Shown here: piece by piece, positions 54,496 to 62,732 of the stretch | Layout: each line of letters opens with the position of its first letter | Position numbering within the stretch: position 1 is the first letter of the stretch | NCBI RefSeq assembly: GCF_024746815.1 | Contig: NZ_CP080525.1 | Span: forward strand, 62,001-126,000 | Length of the DNA stretch: 64,000 nucleotides | Direction: 5' to 3' | Origin: Mesorhizobium sp. AR07 | GTDB lineage: Bacteria > Pseudomonadota > Alphaproteobacteria > Rhizobiales > Rhizobiaceae | The notes under the pieces: generated by a model | Seen by the model: the letters and a program-made list of their open reading frames with translations, nothing else | Databases searched by the model: none | What the model was told of the DNA's origin: nothing | Made by a program: the position numbers and the translations under genes

Positions 54496-54608
54496 TACCC
54501 TCCCCCTTGTGGGGAGGGTCGATCCGCGAAGCGGAGCGGGGTGGGGCAGCGCGGCGGTTCACCCCACCCCGGCGCTGCGCGCCGACCCTCCCCATCAAGG
54601 GGAGGGTA
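54496..54608. repeat. long foldback palindromic element
   Basis: The outer ends (TACCCTCCCC...GGGGAGGGTCG and CGACCCTCCCC...GGGGAGGGTA) are complementary over ~26 nt and each also folds on itself. The middle holds CGCGGCGGTTCACCCCACCCCGG and a TCCGCGAAGCGGA motif. Such elements recur in rhizobial genomes. It separates the ABC-F gene from the molybdoenzyme and may terminate transcription. Confidence 0.82.
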
Positions 54609-54654
54609 AGAGCTGGCCCTACACGCCGCGCCCGGAACCGGCTAACTTGACCCC

Positions 54655-56763
54655 ATGAACCAGCACGCGAACCTCAGAATCGGCCATTCAGCCTGTCCGC
54701 ATGATTGTCCCTCGACCTGCGCGCTTGAGGTCGAGCTGCTCGATGGCAACCGCATCGGCCGTGTCCATGGCGCCAAGGCCAACAGCTACACGGCAGGCGT
54801 CATCTGCGCCAAGGTCGCCCGCTATGCCGACCGCGTCCATCATCCCGATCGTCTGCTGAAACCGCTGGTGCGGGCCGGCGCCAAGGGCGACGGCGCCTGG
54901 AAGGACGCGAGCTGGGAGGCAGCGCTCGACCTCGTCGCCGAAAAATTCATCGCGGCAGAGGAGAAATACGGTTCGGAGACGGTCTGGCCCTATTACTATG
55001 CCGGCACGATGGGGCTGGTGCAGCGCGACGGCATCGACCGGCTGCGCCATGCCAAGAAGTATTCCGGTTTCTTTGGGTCGATCTGCACCAATCTCGCCTG
55101 GACCGGCTGGATGATGGGGGCCGGCGCCTTGCGCGGGCCCGATCCGCGCGAGATGGCGAAATCCGACTGCGTGGTGATCTGGGGCACCAACGCCGTGGTC
55201 ACCCAGGTCAATGTCATGACCCACGCCATCAAGGCGCGCAAGGAGCGCGGCGCCAGGATCGTCGTCATCGACGTCTACGAGAACGCGACGATGAAGCAGG
55301 CCGATCTCGGCCTTGTGCTGAAGCCTGGCACCGATGGCGCGTTGGCCTGCGCGGTCATGCATGTGCTGTTCAGGGAAGGCATGGCCGACCGCGCCTATCT
55401 CTCGAAATACACCGACGACCCGAAAGGGCTCGAAACGCACCTTCGCACCCGAACGCCCGAATGGGCGGCTGGTATCACGGGTTTGACGGTCGCCGAAATC
55501 GAGGCCTTTGCTCGCCTCGTCGGCACGACCAAGAAAACATATTTCCGCCTCGGCTATGGCTTTGCGCGCCAGCGCAACGGCTCGGTCAACATGCACGCGG
55601 CCGCCTCCATCGCCGCCGTCACCGGCTGCTGGCAATATGAGGGCGGTGGCGCCTTCCATTCCAACTCCGGCATCTTCAAGCTCAACCAGGATGTGCTGGA
55701 AGGCACGAAGATGCGCGATCCCTCGATCCGCTATCTCGACCATTCGCGCATCGGCCCGGTGCTGACCGGCGCCAGCGATGCGCTCTATGGCGGCCCGCCG
55801 GTGACGGCGATGCTGATCCAGAACACCAACCCGGCCAATGTCGCGCCCGAACAGCGTCTCGTGAAGCAGGGTTTTTTGCGCGACGACTTGTTCACCTGCG
55901 TGCACGAGCAGTTCATGACCGACACGGCCAGGCTCGCCGATGTCGTGCTGCCGGCGACGATGTTCGTCGAGCACGACGACATCTACAAGGGCGGCGGCAA
56001 CCAGCACATCACGCTCGGCCCCAAGCTGATAGAGCCGCCGGAAGGGCCGCGCACCAACCATTTCGTCATCGAGGAATTGGCGCAGCGCCTCGGTGTCGCC
56101 GACCGCCCGGGTTTCGGCCTGACCGAGCAGCAGCATATCGACATCATCCTGGGCAAGCGCGGGCTGGGCAGCTTCGACAGCTTGAAGGAAGACAAGTGGA
56201 TCGACCTGCAACCGGATTTCGAGGCCGCACACTTCATCAACGGATTTGGTCATGCGGACGGAAAATTCCGCTTCCGCGCCAACTGGACCGGGCAGGCGGC
56301 GCCCAACCGGCCGCCAAAAAGCATGGGCCTGTTCGGGCCGGTGGAGCGGTTGCCGGAATTTCCTGATCATGTCGACCTGATCGAGGTCGCCGACGAGGCG
56401 CATCCGTTCCGGCTGGCGACATCGCCGGCGCGCAACTTCCTCAACTCGACTTTTTCCGAAACACCGGTGTCGAAGGCAAAGGAAGTGCGGCCGGAACTGC
56501 TTCTGCATCCCGACGATGCGGCGGCTCATGGGCTGGCCGACGGAGACCGTGTCGAAATCGGTAACCAGCGCGGCGAGGTGGTGCTGCACGCAAAACTGTT
56601 CGACGGCATCAAGCGCGGCGTCGTGATTGCCGAAGGCATCTGGCCGAACAGCGCGCATGAGCGCGGCGAGGGCATCAACGTGCTGACCGGCGCCGATGCA
56701 CCCGCACCCTATGGCGGCGCTGCCTTTCACGACAACAAGGTGTGGCTGCGCGCGGCCGGGTAA
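54655..56763 (+). CDS. molybdopterin oxidoreductase, DMSO-reductase family
   Basis: A 702-residue cytosolic enzyme (no Tat signal) with an N-terminal [4Fe-4S] site: Cys14, Cys18, Cys22 (ACPHDCPSTCAL) and Cys51 (GVICAK). Molybdopterin-guanine-dinucleotide-binding regions follow (VVIWGTNAVVTQVNVM; GTDGALACAVMHVLF), and the C-terminal domain (GLADGDRVEIGNQRGEVVLHAKL) is typical. Cys144 in SICTNLAW is a candidate metal ligand. No small subunit is adjacent. The substrate is unknown; moaD/moaE 11 kb upstream serve the cofactor generally. Confidence 0.9.
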   Translation: MNQHANLRIGHSACPHDCPSTCALEVELLDGNRIGRVHGAKANSYTAGVICAKVARYADRVHHPDRLLKPLVRAGAKGDGAWKDASWEAALDLVAEKFIAAEEKYGSETVWPYYYAGTMGLVQRDGIDRLRHAKKYSGFFGSICTNLAWTGWMMGAGALRGPDPREMAKSDCVVIWGTNAVVTQVNVMTHAIKARKERGARIVVIDVYENATMKQADLGLVLKPGTDGALACAVMHVLFREGMADRAYLSKYTDDPKGLETHLRTRTPEWAAGITGLTVAEIEAFARLVGTTKKTYFRLGYGFARQRNGSVNMHAAASIAAVTGCWQYEGGGAFHSNSGIFKLNQDVLEGTKMRDPSIRYLDHSRIGPVLTGASDALYGGPPVTAMLIQNTNPANVAPEQRLVKQGFLRDDLFTCVHEQFMTDTARLADVVLPATMFVEHDDIYKGGGNQHITLGPKLIEPPEGPRTNHFVIEELAQRLGVADRPGFGLTEQQHIDIILGKRGLGSFDSLKEDKWIDLQPDFEAAHFINGFGHADGKFRFRANWTGQAAPNRPPKSMGLFGPVERLPEFPDHVDLIEVADEAHPFRLATSPARNFLNSTFSETPVSKAKEVRPELLLHPDDAAAHGLADGDRVEIGNQRGEVVLHAKLFDGIKRGVVIAEGIWPNSAHERGEGINVLTGADAPAPYGGAAFHDNKVWLRAAG

Positions 56764-56775
56764 GGTCGGCAATTC

Positions 56776-57264
56776 TCATCCGGGCAAGGGCACCGTCAGC
56801 CCGACCTTGACGCGGTCCATGGCGACGAAGGTCCGGAACTTCCGCACATTGTTGCTGTCGAAGAACAGTTTTCGCGTCAGCGCCTCATAGGCGCCCATAT
56901 CGGCCACGGTGATGACCAGAATGAAGTCGGCCTCGCCTGTGACGTAGTAGCACTGCTGTACCTCAGGGGCGGCCGAGAATTGCCGCTTGGCCGCGTCGAT
57001 CAGTTCGGTGCGCTCGCTCTCGAGTTCCACCTCGACGAAGATGGTGATGGGCTGGCCGACCGCCGATGGCTCGACTAGGGCAACATTGCCGGCAATGACG
57101 CCGGCCTGTTCCATGCGCTTGATGCGGCGCTGCACCGCCGGCGCCGACAGGTTCACGGCTTCGCCGATCAACCGCTGCGGCGTCGTGTTGTCCCGCTGCA
57201 GGATGGCCAGAATGGCGAGATCGAAACTGTCGAGCGAGGGCGGGGACAAAGGCAATGGAGGCAT
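56776..57264 (-). CDS. Lrp/AsnC-type regulator
   Basis: A 162-residue regulator. The N-terminal helix-turn-helix is DSFDLAILAILQRDNTTPQRLIGEAVNLSAPAVQRRIKRMEQAGVI. The RAM effector domain follows (VEVELESERTELIDAAKRQF; YYVTGEADFILVITVADMGAYEAL). It is divergent from dpaL by 95 bp and probably controls the amino-acid salvage genes that follow. The ATG at 57264 is chosen; an upstream in-frame start exists at 57285. Confidence 0.93.
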   Translation of the reverse strand: MPPLPLSPPSLDSFDLAILAILQRDNTTPQRLIGEAVNLSAPAVQRRIKRMEQAGVIAGNVALVEPSAVGQPITIFVEVELESERTELIDAAKRQFSAAPEVQQCYYVTGEADFILVITVADMGAYEALTRKLFFDSNNVRKFRTFVAMDRVKVGLTVPLPG

Positions 57265-57359
57265 CCTGACGAAACAAACTTGCATTTCGAGGGTCGTATT
57301 ACAGCGCTCTTTGCGCCTCTCCTGCAATATATTATCACTGAACGCCAAGGAGGCCGCCA

Positions 57360-58568
57360 GTGTTCCTGCTCAACCAGAATGCCTTGCACCGCCGGCCGCT
57401 CGATCCGGCCGATGCCGAAACGCTTGGAGTTGCCGGGGCCGACACGGTCGAGCGTTTTCTTGCCCATCGCGACAATCACCTGATGACACCGCTGCATGCG
57501 CTGCCGGCGCTGGCTACTGAACTTGGCCTCGGTGCGTTGCATATCAAGGATGAGGGCCTGCGCCTCGGCCTCGGCAGCTTCAAGGCGTTGGGCGGCGCCT
57601 ATGCCGTCTTCCGCCTGGTGCTGGAAGAGGCCAGCCGGTCGCTTGGTCGGCCCGTCGATGTGGCCGATCTCAACCATCCGGATGTGCGGGCGGTCGCCGC
57701 AACGATGACGGTTGCCTGTGCGACCGATGGCAATCACGGCCGCTCCGTCGCGCAAGGTGCGCAACTCGTCGGCGCGCGTGCGGCTATCTTCGTCCACGCC
57801 GGCGTCAGCGAGGCGCGTATTGCCGCCATCGCTCGCTATAGCGCCGAGATGATCCGCGTCGACGGCAATTATGACGACTCGGTCAGGCAAGCCGCTCAGG
57901 TTTCGGCAGAGAAGGGCTGGACCGTGGTGTCCGACACTTCCTGGCCGGGTTATCAGCGCATTCCCGGCCTGGTCATGCAGGGCTATACGGCGATCGTGCG
58001 CGAGGCGCTGCGCCAACTCCGGGAGCCGCCAACGCACGTCTTCGTCCAGGCCGGTGTCGGCGGCATTGCCGCCGCGGTGGCTGGCCATCTCGCCATCGTG
58101 CTCGGCGACGCCAGACCGATTTTCATCGTGGTCGAGCCTGCGCGTGCCGCCTGCGTTGTCGCGGCCGCGCAGGCCGGGCATCCGGTCAAGATCGCGCATG
58201 GTCAGCCGACGGTGATGGTGATGCTTGAATGCTACGAGGCCTCGCTGGTCGCCTGGCGGGTGCTGGCGCGCGCCGCCGACGCCTTCATGACGGTGGATGA
58301 GGACGAGGCCATCGCGGCGATGCGGCGGCTGGCACGGCCGGCCGCCGGCGATCCGGCGATCGTCGCCGGCGAAAGCGGCGGTGTCGGCCTTGCCGGGCTG
58401 ATCCGGGCGGTGGCCGACAACAAGGCTGCTCTCGGACTCGACGGAAAATCCCGAGTGCTGGTGATCAACACCGAAGGCGCCACCGACCCGCATCGCTATG
58501 CCGAACTGGTTGGCATGTGCCCGGCCGATGTGCTGGCCGGCCAGGCGCTTTTGGGAGCAACGTCGTGA
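57360..58568 (+). CDS. dpaL: diaminopropionate ammonia-lyase
   Basis: A 402-residue PLP enzyme that converts 2,3-diaminopropionate to pyruvate and ammonia. The PLP lysine is in LGSFKALGGAYAVF, and the phosphate-binding and substrate loops ATDGNHGRSVAQGAQ and VFVQAGVGGIAAAVAGH are typical of YgeX/DpaL. The start is GTG at 57360 with AAGGAGG upstream. The stop overlaps the GTG of the amidase gene. Confidence 0.9.
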   Translation: MFLLNQNALHRRPLDPADAETLGVAGADTVERFLAHRDNHLMTPLHALPALATELGLGALHIKDEGLRLGLGSFKALGGAYAVFRLVLEEASRSLGRPVDVADLNHPDVRAVAATMTVACATDGNHGRSVAQGAQLVGARAAIFVHAGVSEARIAAIARYSAEMIRVDGNYDDSVRQAAQVSAEKGWTVVSDTSWPGYQRIPGLVMQGYTAIVREALRQLREPPTHVFVQAGVGGIAAAVAGHLAIVLGDARPIFIVVEPARAACVVAAAQAGHPVKIAHGQPTVMVMLECYEASLVAWRVLARAADAFMTVDEDEAIAAMRRLARPAAGDPAIVAGESGGVGLAGLIRAVADNKAALGLDGKSRVLVINTEGATDPHRYAELVGMCPADVLAGQALLGATS

Positions 58569-59789
58569 TCGCGATCGAAGCGCGGCGCCTGCTTGGACGC
58601 ATCCGTGAACTCGGCGACGTCGGCCGGGATAGCGAGGGCAGGCTGGTTCGCCTTGCCGCCTCCGATGCCGACAGGCTGGGCCGCGACCTCTTCGTCGGCT
58701 GGCTCAGGCAGGCCGGGCTCGATGTCGCCGTCGACCGGGTTGGCAACATTTTCGGCATCTGGCAAAGCGCGGTCAATGCCGGGCAGGCGCTGCTGCTCAT
58801 CGGCTCGCACATCGACACCGTCATCGATGCCGGCATCTATGATGGCTGTTATGGCGTGCTTGCCGGGCTGGAGGTGATCGAGACGCTGAAAACATCAGGC
58901 TTTTCGCCGTCGCGCCCGGTCGCTGTCGCCGCTTTCACCAACGAGGAGGGCGTGCGCTATACACCCGACATGATGGGCTCGCTGGTGCATGCCGGCGGCA
59001 TCGGCGTCGACACGGTGCTGGCGGCCGTCGGCACCGATGGCAGCGTGCTCGGCCAGGAGCTTGCCCGCATTGGCTATGCCGGCGACCGGGAACCCGGCTT
59101 CCTTAAACCGCACACCTATCTGGAACTGCATATCGAGCAGGGACCGGTGCTGGAGCGCGAGGGCCTGCCGATAGGCGCGGTCGAGAATCTGCAAGGCATC
59201 TGCTGGCAACGCATTACCATCGACGGCATCGCCAACCATGCCGGCACCACGCCGATGTCGATGCGTAGCGATGCCGGCCACGCCGCCGCTCGGATCATCA
59301 CTTACATGCACGACCGGGCCAAAGGCTCGAACACGCCGACGGTCGCCACCGTCGGCACGATGCGCTTCGAGCCCAACGCCATCAATGTCATTCCCTCGCG
59401 CGCCATCTTCACCGTCGATCTGCGCGATCCCGATGAACAGCGCCTGCAGGCGGAGGAGGCCGCGCTTGCTGCCTATCTCGAGCAGCTTTCCGCAGCCGAA
59501 GGCGTGACGATCTCGGTGGAGCGGCTGGCGCGCTTCGAGCCCGTGATCTTTGATATCGGCATTGTCGAACGGATCGAGGCCGCCGCGAGAAACCGTGGTC
59601 TCGGCGTCAAACGCATGACGTCCGGCGCTGGCCACGATGCGCAGATGATGGCGCATCGCGCCGGCGGCTATGATCTTCGTGCCGAGCGCCGGTGGCATCA
59701 GCCACAATCGGCGCGAGCACACCGAAGATGCCGAGCTTGTTGCCGGCGCCAACATCCTGCTTGATGTGGTCACTGAGCTTGCCAAGTAG
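58565..59789 (+). pseudogene. Zn-dependent carbamoylase/hydantoinase amidase, frameshifted
   Basis: An M20-type amidase that would hydrolyse N-carbamoyl or ureido compounds. The first ~360 residues are intact, including GSHIDTVIDAGIYDG, FTNEEGVRY and ELHIEQGPVLE. At about 59651, after SGAGHDAQMMA, the frame breaks: the native C-terminus (RIAPAAMIFVPSAGG, then ISHNRREHTEDAEL, ending TELAK and TAG at 59789) is read only in another frame. Loss of one GC pair in a GCGC tract explains it. The broken frame stops at 59764 and lacks the GGISHN histidine, a metal ligand in this family. It is either a pseudogene or a sequencing error. Confidence 0.87.
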
Positions 59790-59807
59790 GTCAGGAGGGG
59801 CAGAAAA

Positions 59808-60980
59808 ATGTCCGAATTCGATCTCGGCGCACTGAAGCGGGAGATGACCGGCTGGCGCCGCGACCTGCACGCGCACCCCGAATTCGGCTTTGAGGAAAGG
59901 CGCACCGCGGCCTTCGTTGCCGCCAAGCTGCGCGAATTCGGCCTCGACGATGTCACTGAAGGCGTCGGCGGCACCGGCGTCGTCGGCACGCTGAAGCGCG
60001 GCAGCGGCAACCGGGCAATCGCGCTCAGGGCCGACATGGATGCGCTGCGCATCACCGAGCAATCTGCCGTGCCCTACCGTTCCGGCAATCCGGGCATCAT
60101 GCATGCCTGCGGCCATGACGGTCACACCACCATGCTGCTCGGTGCTGCAAAACGCCTGGCCGGCGAGGGCGGTTTCGACGGCACGGTGCGCTTCATCTTC
60201 CAGCCGGCCGAGGAATGGGGCAGGGGCGCGCTCGCCATGCTCGACGATGGGCTGATGCAGCGCTTCCCGTTCGACGAGATTTTTGGCCTGCACAATATGC
60301 CCGGCCTGCCTGTCGGGCATTTCGAGACCCGCGCCGGCCCGATCATGTCGGCCGAGGATATCTTCGAGATCGTGCTGAAAGGGCTCGGCGGCCACGCGGC
60401 CCGCCCGCATTCGGGGAACGAAACGCTGGTCGCCGCCTGCGCGCTGATCATCAATCTGCAGACCATCGTCTCGCGCCGGCTGAGCCCCGCCGACATATCG
60501 GTGGTCTCGGTGACCGAGCTGATCACCGACGGCACCCGCAACGCACTGCCCGGTCGTGCTCGCATCCTCGGCGATGCGCGCAGCTTCCGCCCCGAGGTCA
60601 GCGCCGAGATCGAGCGGCACATGCGCATCATCGCCGAGGGCACGGCAGCCGCATACAATGTCACCGCCGAGATCAACTACAGCCGCGAATTCGTGCCGCT
60701 GCACAATGATGTCGAACTGGTGGATGCGGCGTTTGCCGCCGCAAGAAGCGTTTTCGAGCCCGGCAACATCGCCGTCGCCCGCGAGCCGATGACCGCTTCG
60801 GAGGATTTTGCTCGCTTCCTCGAGCATGTGCCGGGCTGTTTCGTCTTCCTCGGCAATGGCGAGGCGTCCGCGCCGCTGCACAATTCGAGCTACGACTTCA
60901 ACGATGACGGGCTGTTGTTCGGCACGAATTTCCATGTCGCCGTCGTCAGGCAAAGACTGGGCGGCGAAGCCGGGAGATGA
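59808..60980 (+). CDS. M20 amidohydrolase/aminoacylase
   Basis: A 390-residue metal-dependent amidohydrolase of the HipO/IAA-amino-acid-hydrolase group. It shows WRRDLHAHPEFGFEE, ALRADMDALRI, the metal-site ACGHDGHTTML, FQPAEEWGRG, GGHAARPH and the C-terminal LHNSSYDFNDD. It likely removes acyl groups from N-acyl amino acids. It follows the broken amidase by 18 bp and belongs to the same salvage set. Confidence 0.92.
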   Translation: MSEFDLGALKREMTGWRRDLHAHPEFGFEERRTAAFVAAKLREFGLDDVTEGVGGTGVVGTLKRGSGNRAIALRADMDALRITEQSAVPYRSGNPGIMHACGHDGHTTMLLGAAKRLAGEGGFDGTVRFIFQPAEEWGRGALAMLDDGLMQRFPFDEIFGLHNMPGLPVGHFETRAGPIMSAEDIFEIVLKGLGGHAARPHSGNETLVAACALIINLQTIVSRRLSPADISVVSVTELITDGTRNALPGRARILGDARSFRPEVSAEIERHMRIIAEGTAAAYNVTAEINYSREFVPLHNDVELVDAAFAAARSVFEPGNIAVAREPMTASEDFARFLEHVPGCFVFLGNGEASAPLHNSSYDFNDDGLLFGTNFHVAVVRQRLGGEAGR

Positions 60981-61100
60981 TCGCGGTTTGATTGCCAGGC
61001 CACGCTCGCCGCTGGCCCAAACATCATCGCTATCGACAGCCAGCTCCCGGGTCTATTGAGCGCCCCCAGTCTCTGTTGAACTCCTGTTGATGGAGATCGG

Positions 61101-61904
61101 ATGCCGATGACCAGGATTTCGCTTCTGGGAATTCCCCACGACGACAATTCGTCCTTCTTAAAGGGGTCGGCGCAAGCACCCGCCCATATCCGTCCCGAAT
61201 TGTTCTCCGATGCCTACAGCATGTGGAGCGAAACCGGTTTCAATCTGACCGACAGGCTTGTCGATCATGGCGACATCCGCTTCGACGCCGCCACCGATCC
61301 ATGGGACCTGATCGAAAGCGAGGTTGGGCGTGCGTTGGAGCCGGGCGATCCGCTGATCTGCCTCGGCGGCGACCACGCCATCTCGTGGCCGATACTGCGC
61401 GCTGTGCGCCGCCTGCACCCCAGCCTGACCATTCTGCACATCGACGCGCACCCCGACATCTACGATGCCTATCAGGGCAATCCGCGCTCCCACACCTCGC
61501 CCTTTGCCCGCATCATGGAAGAGCGGCTTGCCGACCGCCTCATCCAGGTCGGCTTGCGCACCGTCAACGACCATCATCGCGACCAGTTCAAGCGGTTCGG
61601 CGTCGAGGTGATCGAGGCGGCGCGGTTCAGCGACAATCTGCGGCTCGATCTCAGGACGCCAGTCTATATCTCGATGGACCTCGACGGCCTCGACCCGGCT
61701 TTTGCGCCAGGGGTCTCGCACCGCGAACCCGGCGGGTTGACCACTCGTCAGGTCATCAACCTGATTCAATCCGTCAACCAGCCGATCGTGGCGACTGATA
61801 TCGTTGAATTAAACCCGCTTCGCGACATCGCCAATCTGACCGCCGTCGTGGCGGCAAAACTCCTGAAGGAGATTGCCGGGATGATGATCAAGACGCGCGT
61901 CTGA
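61101..61904 (+). CDS. ureohydrolase (agmatinase/arginase family)
   Basis: A 267-residue manganese hydrolase. The metal ligands are in LGGDHAISWP, HIDAHPDIYD and SMDLDGLDPAFAPGVSHREPGG, all intact. Members release urea or an equivalent from arginine, agmatine, guanidinobutyrate or formiminoglutamate; which of these is used here is not clear. GGAG before the ATG at 61101 supports the start. It closes the salvage locus. Confidence 0.9.
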   Translation: MPMTRISLLGIPHDDNSSFLKGSAQAPAHIRPELFSDAYSMWSETGFNLTDRLVDHGDIRFDAATDPWDLIESEVGRALEPGDPLICLGGDHAISWPILRAVRRLHPSLTILHIDAHPDIYDAYQGNPRSHTSPFARIMEERLADRLIQVGLRTVNDHHRDQFKRFGVEVIEAARFSDNLRLDLRTPVYISMDLDGLDPAFAPGVSHREPGGLTTRQVINLIQSVNQPIVATDIVELNPLRDIANLTAVVAAKLLKEIAGMMIKTRV

Positions 61905-62001
61905 CGAGCCGGCGACCTGCGGCTTGTGCCGGTCGTACGCTTTTAACAAAGACAATCGCCCGATGACGCGAGGGAAAGACTCAGCTAGCTTCTGCTGTGC
62001 G

Positions 62002-62111
62002 GCGGACCTTTTATCCGCTTGGCCGGCGCTTCCTCCTCCTCCCAAGCGGCGCCGGCCTTCTTCCCCAACAGCCACCTTTGTCGATGCTAAATTAGCGAAA
62101 GTTAAATTTAG
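62002..62111. ncRNA. highly structured intergenic segment, possible small RNA
   Basis: After the ureohydrolase gene, CCGCTTGG (62015-62022) can pair with CCAAGCGG (62042-62049), while the overlapping GGCCGGCGC (62021-62029) can pair with GCGCCGGCC (62049-62057). This gives either an H-type pseudoknot or two exclusive helices. GCGGA/TCCGC at 62002-62018 and CTAAATT/AATTTAG at 62087-62111 form further hairpins. No ORF explains it. Confidence 0.4.
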
Positions 62112-62185
62112 AGCGTTTGCGCTTGCCGGAAATTAGTGTCTTTCGGTCATGAGTCCGGCATGCCTTTTGGGGTGCGGGAAGACCG

Positions 62186-62398
62186 ATGCGCGGGCGTGGA
62201 TGGATCAAGGCGTTGCGTCAGGACGAGGCCCGGCAGGTGCGTGCGCGCATCGCCGAACTGGAGCGCGACCTGATGGCGACTTCCCCCCAGGGGCGCCACA
62301 GGCGGTACGATGCAGGACACGAACTGCGCAATGCCAAGTTCCACTTGGAGCGTCTTGAGGAATGCATAGCCGAAATACCCGAAAAAGGTGAGCGTTAG
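62186..62398 (+). CDS. small basic helical protein
   Basis: A 70-residue ORF (MRGRGWIKALRQDEARQVRARIAELERDLMA...) with heptad-like Leu/Ala spacing and high Arg/Glu content, suggesting a coiled coil. No family is recognised and the ribosome-binding site is weak. Confidence 0.45.
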   Translation: MRGRGWIKALRQDEARQVRARIAELERDLMATSPQGRHRRYDAGHELRNAKFHLERLEECIAEIPEKGER

Positions 62399-62491
62399 CG
62401 GGAGCCATCGCCGCCGCGCAATCTGGCCAGCAGGCAACGGAACCAAATGCCGTCTCCTCGGGTTGGTCCTGCTCCAATGGAGGATTGCACC

Positions 62492-62665
62492 ATGATCCGT
62501 CTGCTTGTCGCTGGCGCTTTGGCCTATGTCACCTATCGCATCACCAGGAAGCTGGTCGAGGACGTGCCCGATACAATCGACCCGCTGCTGGTGCCGCCGT
62601 CGCAATATGATCGTGAGGCCTTGCGTCGGCAGTCAGTGGCGATGGGGATCGACCCGCAGCGTTAG
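62492..62665 (+). CDS. small membrane-anchored protein
   Basis: A 57-residue ORF with one N-terminal hydrophobic helix (MIRLLVAGALAYVTYRI) and a polar tail (LLVPPSQYDREALRRQSVAMGID). GGAGG eight bases upstream supports translation. Function unknown. Confidence 0.6.
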   Translation: MIRLLVAGALAYVTYRITRKLVEDVPDTIDPLLVPPSQYDREALRRQSVAMGIDPQR

Positions 62666-62732
62666 GGTGGTCGTTCACAATACATCCTCGCATCGACGTT
62701 GCGAACAAAGCGGAAACGATGCTTGATGGGCG

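Noticed and set aside
54688..56772. A 694-codon frame antisense to the molybdoenzyme
   Set aside because: No domain or signal is visible in it and the plus-strand protein is complete.
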